A DNA stretch of 34,585 nucleotides. Origin: a virus. Positions 6,670 to 12,854 of the stretch are shown one piece after another. The translations under genes and the position numbers were made by a program. The notes beneath the pieces were generated by a model. That model was given only the letters and a program-made list of their open reading frames with translations, was not told the DNA's origin and did not search any database. The number at the start of each line of letters is the position of its first letter. Within the stretch, counting starts at the first letter, position 1. The stretch spans positions 1 through 34,585 of IMG/VR virus record IMGVR_UViG_3300042292_000592; one strand, given 5' to 3'.

Positions 6670-7523
6670 TGGCACAGTTTCCTTCTTCTTCATCCGCCTC
6701 TGGTCGCTGGACTTTAAAATTACAAAGACGAGCAAAGATGGGAAATAATTTTCCAGCGATGGCCCCGAGCTCTGTTGAGTATCTTATTGTAGCGGGCGGC
6801 GGTGGTGGTTCTAGCGGAACAGCTGGTGGTGCGGGAGCAGGCGGTTTACTCGCTGGTAATACGGCAATTACTGCTGGAACAGCTTACACAATTACTGTTG
6901 GCGGTGGTGGAGCAGGGGCTGGTCCTACCGCCGCTGGATCAAACGGTCAAAATAGTGCTGGGTTTGGACAGACGGCAATTGGTGGTGGTAGAAGTGCAAC
7001 ATCAAACCCATCAACAAATGCTGGTTCTGGTGGTTCAGGTGGTGGTGGTGCAAGTTATGCGGGCTGGGGAAGCGGTGCTGCGGGCTCTGGAACAGCAGGG
7101 CAGGGAAATAATGGTGCAACCTCGTCATGGCAAGGCGGTGGCGGTGGTGGCGGTGCAGGGGCTGCTGGTTCTGGCGCAACTGGCGGAATAGGTGTGCAAT
7201 CGTCAATAACAGGTACTGCGCTTTATTACGCTGGTGGTGGCGGAGGAATGGTAGACGGTGCTGGAGCCTCTGGCGGTTTAGGCGGAGGCGGTGCGGGCGC
7301 AGAGCATGGTGCTGTTGCTGGTACTGCAAACACTGGTGGCGGAGGAGGGGGAGGCTGGAGTTATTGCTGCAGTGTTGGAGGTACTGGTGGTTCGGGTGTT
7401 GTGATTGTTCGTTACCCCGACACATTCCCTCTTGCAACAGCAACAACTGGTTCCCCTACAATAACAAACCCAACGGGTTATAGAGTTTATAGATTCACTG
7501 CTTCGGGGAGTATAACCTTCTAA
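6669..7523 (+). CDS. Glycine-rich tail adhesin, paralogue 2
   Basis: I start this 284-residue protein at ATG 6669, which overlaps the previous stop (taATG) and gives MAQFPSSSSASGRWT, the same start as its neighbours; the frame stays open upstream as far as 6411 only because of the glycine codons of the preceding gene. The layout matches paralogue 1: YLIVAGGGGGS, YTITVGGGGAG, a central Gly/Ser/Ala domain, a Cys pair (WSYCCSVGG) not found in the others, VVIVRYPDTF and a closing TGYRVYRFTASGSITF strand. Loops between the glycine runs differ, as expected if these define receptor specificity. It overlaps the next gene by one base. Confidence 0.8.
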   Translation: MAQFPSSSSASGRWTLKLQRRAKMGNNFPAMAPSSVEYLIVAGGGGGSSGTAGGAGAGGLLAGNTAITAGTAYTITVGGGGAGAGPTAAGSNGQNSAGFGQTAIGGGRSATSNPSTNAGSGGSGGGGASYAGWGSGAAGSGTAGQGNNGATSSWQGGGGGGGAGAAGSGATGGIGVQSSITGTALYYAGGGGGMVDGAGASGGLGGGGAGAEHGAVAGTANTGGGGGGGWSYCCSVGGTGGSGVVIVRYPDTFPLATATTGSPTITNPTGYRVYRFTASGSITF

Positions 7524-8449
7524 TGCCTGATTTTCCTTCCTCCTCCTCAGCCTCTGGAATCTGGACGCTTGATAAACATGTAAAAGCAAAGATGGGTGGT
7601 AATTTTCCTATAAGCTCTATTGCCGTTCAATATCTCGTTATTGCTGGCGGAGGTGGTGGTGGTTCTGGTGCTACCAGCGCAAATAACGGAGGCGGTGGTG
7701 GTGCTGGTGGTTATCGCTCGTCTGTCACAGGTGAATCAACTGGTGGAGGGGGTACGCTAGAAAGCCCTCTGGACCTCTCACTTGGTGTTCAATATACGGT
7801 GACAGTGGGTGCTGGCGGTGCAGTAAATACATCTGGTGTCAATTCGGTTTTTTCAACAATTACCTCTACGGCTGGAGGCAAGGGTGGTGGGTTGAGCCCT
7901 GCTGTTGCACCCGCAACTGGAGGTTCAGGTGGTGGTGGTGGTCCTGCTGGGTCAGGAAGCAATTTACATTTAGGTGCGGCTGGAACTGCCAGTCAAGGTT
8001 ATTCAGGCGGTAATGGCAATCCTGCCTCTCCCTATCGTGGAGGTGGAGGTGGAGGTGCTGGAGCAGCGGGTAATGCTGGCGTAACAAACGGAAATGGTGG
8101 TGCTGGTATTTCATCATCTATTACTGGAAGTGCCGTGACTCGTGCGGGTGGCGGTGCAGGCTCAGGTGATGATGGCGGTGGAACAGGTGGTTCAGGTGGT
8201 GGTGGTAATGGAGGAGTTTTGAGCGGAGCGCAGGCTGTTGCTGGTACAGCAAACACTGGTGGCGGTGGTGGCGGTGGTGTTTCTCAAGGGGCGCAAATAG
8301 TCGGTGCCGCTGGTGGTTCTGGTGTAGTAATTCTTCGCTATCCCGACACTTTCTCACTCGCAACTGCAACAACTGGCTCACCAACCATAGCAACCACTGG
8401 CGGGTTTAGGATATATACTTTCACTGCATCAGGAAGTATCACTTTATAA
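7523..8449 (+). CDS. Glycine-rich tail adhesin, paralogue 3
   Basis: The third tandem member, 308 residues, starts PDFPSSSSASGIWTLDKHV and repeats the order of its neighbours: YLVIAGGGGGG, YTVTVGAGGAV, a glycine-rich middle with different loops (SPAVAPATGG, LHLGAAGTASQGYSGG), SITGSAVTRAGGG, VVILRYPDTF and a final GGFRIYTFTASGSITL strand. It differs in replacing MAQF with MPDF. The gene starts in a taATG overlap with paralogue 2. A weak 7-bp hairpin covers its stop codon (8438-8454). Because all three genes persist intact, the phage could carry a mixed or exchangeable set of adhesins. Which, if any, binds the current host is unknown. Confidence 0.8.
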   Translation: MPDFPSSSSASGIWTLDKHVKAKMGGNFPISSIAVQYLVIAGGGGGGSGATSANNGGGGGAGGYRSSVTGESTGGGGTLESPLDLSLGVQYTVTVGAGGAVNTSGVNSVFSTITSTAGGKGGGLSPAVAPATGGSGGGGGPAGSGSNLHLGAAGTASQGYSGGNGNPASPYRGGGGGGAGAAGNAGVTNGNGGAGISSSITGSAVTRAGGGAGSGDDGGGTGGSGGGGNGGVLSGAQAVAGTANTGGGGGGGVSQGAQIVGAAGGSGVVILRYPDTFSLATATTGSPTIATTGGFRIYTFTASGSITL

Positions 8450-8513
8450 GTGGTAGACAGATCAATGAATTTTTGATATTATAAAAGATATTACTAATAA
8501 TAGGAGAATATAG

Positions 8514-8879
8514 ATGGCACATTTTGCTGAACTTGGTGAAGACAACATTGTATTGCGAGTAATCGTAGTATCTAATAATGAATTGCTCGATGAGAACGGT
8601 GACGAATCAGAGACTAAGGGAGCCGACTTTTGCCGCAATCTTCTTGGCGGTACTTGGAAACAAACATCTTATAACGGTAACATGCGAGGTCGTTATGCTG
8701 GCATTGGTTATACCTATTCAAGTGCTCATGATGCTTTTATTGCCCCGAAACCTTTTCCATCATGGACTCTCAACGAAGAAACCACTGAATGGGAAGCCCC
8801 AGTTGCTTACCCAGAAGAGGGGATGTATGCATGGGACGAAGACGAGCAGGAATGGGTAGAAATATCTTTTCCTAATTAA
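8514..8879 (+). CDS. Conserved small tail-associated protein
   Basis: The 121-residue protein begins AHFAELGEDNIVLRVIVV, followed by a stretch with FCRNLLGGTWKQTSYNGNMR, YAGIGYTYSSAHDAF, PFPSWTLNEET, WEAPVAYPEEG and WDEDEQEWVEI. This series of aromatic-rich motifs is one I associate with a small protein often found among the fibre genes of aquatic tailed phages; its function is not known to me. The last 40 residues look like a compact beta domain with repeated Trp. AGGAGA lies before ATG 8514. A TATAAA at 8480-8485 could be a -10 box, but I see no good -35 at normal spacing. It is probably a virion component near the adhesins. Confidence 0.7.
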   Translation: MAHFAELGEDNIVLRVIVVSNNELLDENGDESETKGADFCRNLLGGTWKQTSYNGNMRGRYAGIGYTYSSAHDAFIAPKPFPSWTLNEETTEWEAPVAYPEEGMYAWDEDEQEWVEISFPN

Positions 8880-8882
8880 TCA

Positions 8883-8924
8883 ATGGCACTTTTCTTTCTT
8901 TTAACTCATCAGGAAATTTGGTAA
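8883..8924 (+). pseudogene. Possible decayed start of a fourth glycine-rich adhesin
   Basis: An ATGGCA three bases after the previous stop begins a frame of only 13 codons. Its DNA still resembles the start of the three adhesin genes: ATGGCAC followed by a pyrimidine-rich run, then AACTCATCAGG and ATTTGG, matching the codons for MAQFPSS-NSSG-IW. The best alignment needs a frame change, as one frame reads MALFF and another reads SFNSSGNLVIG. Nothing of the glycine-rich body follows. This may be the remnant of a deleted paralogue, or chance. Confidence 0.3.
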
Positions 8925-8970
8925 TTGGATAATGATTTTATATTCCACTTATGTTCGTAAAAAGACATTA

Positions 8971-8983
8971 TATAATCTATAAT
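8971..8983 (+). promoter_or_regulatory. Possible -10 region (two TATAAT boxes)
   Basis: Two perfect TATAAT hexamers (8971-8976 and 8978-8983) lie 12-24 nt before ATG 8995. No convincing -35 sequence is found at 16-18 nt upstream. The region is AT-rich, so chance occurrence is possible. Confidence 0.3.
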
Positions 8984-8994
8984 GGATATTAACC

Positions 8995-9156
8995 ATGACT
9001 GCCATTAACTTCCCGTCCAACCCCAGTTTAAATGATCAGCATTCTTCTGGTGCTAAAACATGGACATGGGATGGGGAGAAATGGATTTTAAATACACAGA
9101 ATGTCACTAATAAAATTAATGACTTAGAAGTGTCATTGGTAATGCAGACTTTTTAA
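8995..9156 (+). CDS. Short fibre-module protein, 53 aa
   Basis: A 53-codon frame reads MTAINFPSNPSLNDQ, then KTWTWDGEKWILNTQ and a hydrophilic end (NKINDLEVSLVMQTF). The FPSNPSLND...(W/Y)TWDGxxW motif is a frequent N-terminal or linker module of fibre proteins of aquatic phages, and the fibre at 3741 has a related stretch (SPSEGDLWFES...YYDSFWVE). It may be a small virion protein, or a fibre protein cut short: the frame ends shortly after the module. No clear ribosome binding site is seen before ATG 8995; two -10-like boxes lie just upstream. Together with 8883-8924 this looks like an eroded fibre region. Confidence 0.5.
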   Translation: MTAINFPSNPSLNDQHSSGAKTWTWDGEKWILNTQNVTNKINDLEVSLVMQTF

Positions 9157-9165
9157 AGGCTGAAA

Positions 9166-9180
9166 AACAGTAATACTGTT
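9166..9180. promoter_or_regulatory. 15-bp perfect palindrome, possible operator
   Basis: AACAGTA-A-TACTGTT is a perfect inverted repeat with 7-bp arms and one central base. Its last base is the first base of the TATAAT box at 9180-9185, so a dimeric protein bound here would block RNA polymerase. There is no U-run and little GC, so a terminator is unlikely. Confidence 0.45.
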
Positions 9181-9185
9181 ATAAT
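9177..9185 (+). promoter_or_regulatory. Extended -10 promoter for the head-tail connector genes
   Basis: TGT followed by TATAAT (9180-9185) is a full extended -10 element. No -35 match is seen at 17 nt. Six bases separate the box from ATG 9192, so transcription would begin at or next to the A of the start codon and the message would be leaderless. No ribosome binding site is present upstream of that ATG, which agrees. Confidence 0.5.
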
Positions 9186-9191
9186 TGAATT

Positions 9192-10118
9192 ATGGAAGAT
9201 GTAAAGATTGACACAAGCAAGACACTAACTCTGACGCTTCCTTCTGACCCTACATCGAACGCAGTATCTGTTAGTTTGTATCATGAGTTTGGAAATTTAG
9301 TAACCGGCCCGACCGCAGCAACAAGAATATCTGCTGGAGTTTACACAATAACATATGGACAGCAAGCTTCTGGGCATTATGTCCTTAATTCAGCAGGTAG
9401 GCATCGTGCTGATTTTACATATACTGTATCTGGCACTTCTTATACGAAATCTCAATATATAAATGTCTACACCCCTTACATCACGGCTGATGCCTTCTTT
9501 GAGGATCACCCAGAGCTCGAAAACGACTGGTTTGATAAGTTTGACAAGATGGAGAAGAAAGTCCGGAACATCATCAATACATTTTGCGGGCAAAGTTTTG
9601 ATCGTTACTTGGATAAGTCATTTGTTATATCTGGAACCAATAAGAAATCCCTTCATCTCCCCTACCCAGTAGATACTTTAACGAAAGTAACTATGAATGT
9701 CGGTGAAGATGATGAGGCGACGCTATTCGATTCTTCAGACCCTTCATATACCAGTATCCAGAAGTCAAAAGAACCGCACAATTTTGGGAGCTCTTATTAT
9801 ATTGAATATAGAAGATCAACTCTTGACAGCGTTCAAACAATTATTACAACGGCTAAGTTTAGGTCAGATGACTTCTTCACAATTGAGGGGGATTTTGGAT
9901 GGCAGTTTGTTCCTAACAATATTGAGCAAGCAGCCGATCTTCTGCTGGAAGATATGATGAATAATGATTCGGAATTCAGGAGGCATGGATTGCACTCCGT
10001 AGATATGGATATAGTCAAGTATCAAACTAGTGATAATTTTTATGAATCCACTGGAAACATTGACGCAGATGTTTTGCTGATGGACTACACCCTGTTCATT
10101 ATGGATTATGTTGTGTAA
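9192..10118 (+). CDS. Head-tail adaptor with an N-terminal Ig-like extension
   Basis: The 308-residue protein has two parts. Residues about 1-95 are a beta-rich domain (KTLTLTLPSDPTSNAVSVSL, GVYTITYG, GRHRADFTYTVSG) resembling Ig-like or carbohydrate-binding additions. From about 96 (TADAFFEDHPELEND) the sequence is helical with KKVRNIINTFCGQSFDRY, then LHLPYPVDTLTKVTM, TIEGDFGWQFVPNNIEQAA and a final helix LLLEDMMNND. That order of helix, strand pair, EGDFGW-like strand and helix fits gp6/gp15-type adaptors, which sit as a 12-fold ring under the portal. The next three genes fit the usual connector order. The Ig-like head is an unusual addition. The start is a probable leaderless ATG with an extended -10 just before. 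Confidence 0.7.
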   Translation: MEDVKIDTSKTLTLTLPSDPTSNAVSVSLYHEFGNLVTGPTAATRISAGVYTITYGQQASGHYVLNSAGRHRADFTYTVSGTSYTKSQYINVYTPYITADAFFEDHPELENDWFDKFDKMEKKVRNIINTFCGQSFDRYLDKSFVISGTNKKSLHLPYPVDTLTKVTMNVGEDDEATLFDSSDPSYTSIQKSKEPHNFGSSYYIEYRRSTLDSVQTIITTAKFRSDDFFTIEGDFGWQFVPNNIEQAADLLLEDMMNNDSEFRRHGLHSVDMDIVKYQTSDNFYESTGNIDADVLLMDYTLFIMDYVV

Positions 10119-10510
10119 TGTCAAATGGGACTTATTTTCGATTCTATCACAAATGTGATATCTATCAAAAAACATTTGCAACAAATGATGCCGGGCAGCA
10201 GTATCCCGCATATGCATTAGTGGACACTATCGAGATGCACTTCCAAGCCCCAACGACTCAATCCACTGGCTCTAGCGACAGAAGGCTTGTCCCTTACCAA
10301 GAAAATTTGGCAAGATACGAAGCAATTATTCCTTCTGAAAATATTACACATATTGCGTATGACAATAGGATTACAAACATAATTGATCGCTATTCAAATG
10401 TGATTGAGAGTGATATTTTCGAGATTGTATCGATACAGCCTAAGTTCGGTTTTTCTGGCAGAAAGCATCATATCATAGTCTCTCTAAGAAGAGTGGTTGA
10501 GGTTCAGTAA
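10118..10510 (+). CDS. Head closure (stopper) protein
   Basis: The 130-residue protein begins with YFRFYHKCDIYQKTFATND, continues with DTIEMHFQAPTTQSTG and ends in strands (FEIVSIQPKFGFSGRKHHIIVSLRRV). This beta-barrel pattern (start with CDIY...G, mid DRRLVPYQ, late D.FEIVSI...HH.IVSLRR) is typical of gp16-like head closure or head-tail joining proteins that gate DNA exit below the adaptor. Size and position between adaptor and neck protein agree. It overlaps both neighbours by one base (taATG). The assignment comes from pattern and gene order; it could not be tested against a profile here. Confidence 0.65.
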   Translation: MSNGTYFRFYHKCDIYQKTFATNDAGQQYPAYALVDTIEMHFQAPTTQSTGSSDRRLVPYQENLARYEAIIPSENITHIAYDNRITNIIDRYSNVIESDIFEIVSIQPKFGFSGRKHHIIVSLRRVVEVQ

Positions 10511-10848
10511 TGAAAGTCACTGGATTGGAAACCATTAGAGCAATGTCTAATAAAGTAGACGCACTCCCCATCGACATACAGTCGGCAGTCGCAGAGGGCT
10601 TGATGGCGAGCGAGTCTTCGGCTGTCGAGATTATTACTCAAGAGTACGGTGAGATTTTTTTAAATGTTGAAAGTCAAATTACAGGAGAGTCCGGGATGGA
10701 GATTTCTTTGAACCCAGGAGATGTTGAATATTTTAAAAATACAACAGGAGCTGATCTTAGTTATTTTAAAAATCCAATCTCGGAAATGGTCTTGGGTAAT
10801 ATAAGAATAGCCTTGGCTAGAAATACTGGTGGCAAGAATGTCTCTTAA
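10510..10848 (+). CDS. Neck / HK97 gp10-like protein
   Basis: The 112-residue protein starts VTGLETIRAMSNKVDALPIDI followed by a helix (QSAVAEGLMASESSAVEIITQ), a typical opening of gp10-like neck or tail-completion proteins (a helix with 'L..L..ka...a...A...i...a'). The rest is short and acidic (LNPGDVEYFKNTTGADLSYFKNP) and ends NIRIALARNTGGKNVS. Gene order (adaptor, closure, this, tail terminator, major tail protein) is the standard siphovirus connector order and is the strongest support. It overlaps the following gene by 11 bases if that gene starts at ATG 10838. Confidence 0.55.
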   Translation: MKVTGLETIRAMSNKVDALPIDIQSAVAEGLMASESSAVEIITQEYGEIFLNVESQITGESGMEISLNPGDVEYFKNTTGADLSYFKNPISEMVLGNIRIALARNTGGKNVS

Positions 10849-11254
10849 TCTTACTGCCTACAGCGTAAACACCGCACTCAAAGCGGACTCTGACTTGTCA
10901 AATATTGCGGGTAAAGTAATGAACTTCTTCCCAGTGATTGCGACAAATGGAGAGCCAGCCCCATTTGTTATATATTATTATCAACCAATGGTTCCCAATG
11001 TGGAGGCCTATTGGATGAGAAAAGACAGTATTCGGTATTCGATCTTTGACACCGATGCGGACAGGCTGTTTAAGATCGCAGAAAGAATAATCGACATATT
11101 GAGCGTCGGGGATCAAGTCGCCCAGTCTGGCGGTATTACTGGCGCTAACTCTAGAATACTTTCTTCATACCAAACTGGCTCTAGCTTGGTAGCCCCTCTT
11201 GAAAAAGAAGGCTGGTACAGAATGAATTTAGACTTTAAAATCTGCAATGTCTAG
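10838..11254 (+). CDS. Tail terminator / tail completion protein
   Basis: The 138-residue protein (from ATG 10838; an in-frame GTG at 10829 is an alternative) has a helix at the start (SLNLTAYSVNTALKAD), then FPVIATNGEPAPFVIYYYQPM, a strand with RYSIFDTDADRLFKIAERII and a strand at the end (GWYRMNLDFKICNV). The pattern of a helix, 'P..iyy.qp', 'sv...D...l..ia..i.d.L' and a closing 'y...l.f.i.' is that of gpU/gp17-like terminators, which stop tail-tube growth and join it to the neck. The position just before the major tail protein agrees. The neighbour at 11279 separates them. Confidence 0.65.
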   Translation: MSLNLTAYSVNTALKADSDLSNIAGKVMNFFPVIATNGEPAPFVIYYYQPMVPNVEAYWMRKDSIRYSIFDTDADRLFKIAERIIDILSVGDQVAQSGGITGANSRILSSYQTGSSLVAPLEKEGWYRMNLDFKICNV

Positions 11255-11261
11255 TGAGGTA

Positions 11262-11270
11262 TGGTAAAAT
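11262..11270 (+). promoter_or_regulatory. Possible extended -10 before a small tail gene
   Basis: TGG followed by TAAAAT (11265-11270; five of six to TATAAT) lies 8 nt before ATG 11279. Transcription would begin at 11277 or so, giving a leaderless or near-leaderless message. An AGGAT close to the ATG (2 nt) is too near for a normal ribosome binding site. Confidence 0.35.
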
Positions 11271-11278
11271 AATAGGAT

Positions 11279-11476
11279 ATGAAGTATAGTACTATTACAT
11301 ACATTGGCAAAAGCTCTGGTTATGTCGTCAAGCTTCGTAACACTGTTTACGAATTTGAATGGAATAAAGGTCTCGGTATTGGCAATCGTCTTGGCGAAGT
11401 CAATGCTAAAGATATAGATAGGATCGCCAAATGGCGAGACAAGAAGGGCAGGAAAATATTCCGCCTGGATAAATAG
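11279..11476 (+). CDS. Small conserved-looking protein between terminator and major tail protein
   Basis: The 65-residue product is basic and compact: YSTITYIGKSSGYVVKLRNT, VYEFEWNKGLGIGNR and DIDRIAKWRDKKGRKIFRLDK. The first half looks like a four-strand sheet, the second a short helix with many Lys/Arg. I do not recognise it. The ending (DIDRIAKWRDKKGRKIF) resembles the ends of small structural proteins in which a Lys-rich tail touches DNA or neighbouring subunits. It is probably expressed with the tail tube, as its stop lies 11 nt before the major tail gene and overlaps the TAGGAGG ribosome binding site of that gene. Confidence 0.6.
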   Translation: MKYSTITYIGKSSGYVVKLRNTVYEFEWNKGLGIGNRLGEVNAKDIDRIAKWRDKKGRKIFRLDK

Positions 11477-11487
11477 GAGGAAGTAAT

Positions 11488-12054
11488 ATGGCAGTTAATG
11501 TTTCTAACATTATCGTTGGCGAGGCAACCATTAAACTTGGTACAAACGCTAACGCAGTTTCCATTTCAGCAATGAACAACTTTGCTGACATTGGAGCAAC
11601 ACAAAACGGTTTGGAAATCTCGTGGGAGCCAGATATGGTTGACATCGAAATCGATCAATTTGGCGATGCCGCAAAGATCATTCAGTCGAAAGTTAAGGTA
11701 ATGGTTAAGACAACCCTTGCAGAAGGAACCTTGACAAACCTTTCGACAGCATGGAACTACGATGCATCGGATATCGCATCCGCTCAAGATGGTGCAAACA
11801 CCGCAACATTTAACTTTGGCGCACAGGGAGTAATTCCTTACGAGAAGGCACTTGTTGTAACAGGTACAGCACCAGGCTCAACAGCTGGCGCAACAAAGAC
11901 CAGATCATTCTACACAAAACGTGCAATTTCGATGGAATCATCGACAATCGCAATGAAGCGAGCAGAAGCAACAATGTTCACAGTTGGTTTTAGAATTTTG
12001 CCAACAGTGGCAGACACTGGTTACGAGTACGGTAAGATCGTCGATCAAACCTAA
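11488..12054 (+). CDS. Major tail tube protein
   Basis: The 188-residue protein has the size and place of a siphovirus tail tube subunit: after connectors and terminator, before paired chaperones and tape measure. It begins AVNVSNIIVGEATIKLGTN and has tube-like strands (LEISWEPDMVDIEIDQFGDA, KVKVMVKTTLAEGTL, ISMESSTIAMKRAEATMFTVGF). The stretch 'G...gl...w.pd...i..dq.g' followed by 'v..kttlae.tl.nL..a' is a pattern of gpV/gp17-type tube proteins. A strong AGGAGG lies 8 nt before ATG 11488, consistent with high output. A strong hairpin after the gene may limit read-through or protect the message end. No C-terminal Ig-like decoration is present. Confidence 0.82.
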   Translation: MAVNVSNIIVGEATIKLGTNANAVSISAMNNFADIGATQNGLEISWEPDMVDIEIDQFGDAAKIIQSKVKVMVKTTLAEGTLTNLSTAWNYDASDIASAQDGANTATFNFGAQGVIPYEKALVVTGTAPGSTAGATKTRSFYTKRAISMESSTIAMKRAEATMFTVGFRILPTVADTGYEYGKIVDQT

Positions 12055-12088
12055 TAATTAAGTAAAAAAAATAATTTAGCAAAGGCAA

Positions 12089-12129
12089 TGCCCCTGTATA
12101 TTCTGTGATAAACTTAATATACAGGGGCA
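12089..12129 (+). terminator. 14-bp perfect hairpin after the major tail protein
   Basis: TGCCCCTGTATATT (12089-12102) is the exact reverse complement of AATATACAGGGGCA (12116-12129); the loop is 13 nt. It is the strongest symmetric hairpin I found outside genes. No U-run follows (next bases are ACCTGTTAAC), so it is not a classic intrinsic terminator. It may be a partial terminator or attenuator lowering expression of the chaperones and tape measure relative to the tube protein, or a 3' end stabiliser. Confidence 0.5.
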
Positions 12130-12157
12130 AACCTGTTAACAAATAAAGGATGGTAAA

Positions 12158-12463
12158 GTGAGCGAAAAAAATAAAGACATTCTTGCCGGTACAGAAATTG
12201 TATTTGCAGATGGCAAAACACGAGTAATTAAGCCTTTAACAATTCGTAACCTTAGAAAGTTTATGAAAGTCGTAAAGGATCTCAAGAGCGAAGATACGCT
12301 TGATGACAAAGATATTGACATCATGGTGGAAGCAGCCGGTATCGCCTTGGCAGCAGTAGACCCAGAGTTGGGTAATGATAAAGAGAAGCTGGAAGATGTG
12401 CTTGACTTGCGTTCGTTTGGTGAACTTATGTCAGCCGCGATGGGTTCAGACCCTTCCTTCTAG
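12158..12463 (+). CDS. Tail assembly chaperone, short form (gpG-like)
   Basis: The 101-residue product starts at GTG 12158, 7 nt after AAAGGA. It is hydrophilic and acidic, with a beta start (GTEIVFADGKTRVIKPLTIRN) followed by helices (LRKFMKVVKDL, DKDIDIMVEAAGIALAAV, LEDVLDLRSFGELMSAAMG). The TIRNLRKFMK region resembles the common 'L..l..r.l..f' motif of siphovirus chaperones. Position between tube and tape measure genes, together with a -1 frameshift into the next frame, fits the lambda G/GT arrangement: the chaperones coat the tape measure and attract tube subunits. The zero frame stops at TAG 12461-12463, just before a strong RNA structure. Confidence 0.8.
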   Translation: MSEKNKDILAGTEIVFADGKTRVIKPLTIRNLRKFMKVVKDLKSEDTLDDKDIDIMVEAAGIALAAVDPELGNDKEKLEDVLDLRSFGELMSAAMGSDPSF

Positions 12464-12792
12464 GCGAAGAGGGAGACAGTGCATCCTCCCAGTCATGGGA
12501 GGATCTTCCTCTTCTAAAGTATGAATCCGAAGTTTTTGTAAAAACTGGTGCATGGATTAATTTTGATCTCCTTGAATCGAGTCTTACATTAAACGAATTG
12601 TTTCTTTTGTATAGAGCAGCTATGAATGAAACAAGCACTGCTATGAAAATCGCCGCAGCCTCTCAGGGTGCTGAAGTTGATTTCGATGATGACTGGTATG
12701 ATCCCGCACCGATTGTTGCTGCGAATTCACACGATATTCGCCAAATGGGATTCGGGTTGGGCTATGAGCAAGTTCCTGTTTCCAATGATTAA
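12158..12792 (+). CDS. Tail assembly chaperone, long frameshift form (gpGT-like)
   Basis: The -1 frame is open from 12424 to 12792 and has no start with a ribosome binding site near the zero-frame stop. Its sequence continues sensibly: LLGEEGDSASSQSWEDLPLL, then KTGAWINFDLLESSLTLNEL, FLLYRAAMNETSTAMKIAAA, DDDWYD and a Gly/Gln-containing tail. If slippage occurs at CCCTTCC the fused product is 211 residues (100 from the zero frame, 111 from the -1 frame). The FLLYRAA...MKIAAA helices resemble the T portion of GT proteins. The WYD and FGLGYE ending is acidic, as is common. Only a minority of ribosomes is expected to shift. The joint is inferred from frames and the RNA signal. Confidence 0.75.
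12451..12514 (+). promoter_or_regulatory. Programmed -1 frameshift signal of the tail chaperones
   Basis: CCCTTCC (12451-12457; zero-frame C-CCT-TCC) is the best slippery candidate: the P-site re-pairs perfectly (CCT to CCC), the A-site only partly (TCC to TTC). After an 8-nt spacer, GAAGAGGGAG (12466-12475) pairs with CTTCCTCTTC (12505-12514), ten pairs with one G-U. After a 7-nt bulge, ATCCTCCC (12483-12490) pairs with GGGAGGAT (12497-12504) around a 6-nt loop. The two stems stack directly on the 3' side. GGGTTCA at 12442-12448 is the alternative slip site. Confidence 0.65.
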
Positions 12793-12809
12793 TCTTAAAA
12801 ATTATTTCT

Positions 12810-12838
12810 TTGCTTTAATTGCCCTAATATGCGATAAT
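12810..12838 (+). promoter_or_regulatory. Possible extended -10 promoter for the tape measure gene
   Basis: TTGCTT (12810-12815) lies exactly 17 nt before GATAAT (12833-12838), which is preceded by TGC, giving an extended -10. Start of transcription near 12845 would leave about 10 nt before ATG 12855, where no ribosome binding site is visible. The -35 match is weak (three of six). Confidence 0.35.
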
Positions 12839-12854
12839 TACTATTGGCTAAATT

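Noticed and set aside
8438-8454. Hairpin over the stop codon of the third adhesin as a terminator
   Set aside because: Only seven pairs, mostly A-U with a G-U, a 3-nt loop, and no U-run directly after it.
12598-12792. Independent 64-residue gene starting at TTG 12598
   Set aside because: The frame is open back to 12424 with sensible protein sequence and no ribosome binding site at 12598; it is the second half of the frameshifted chaperone.
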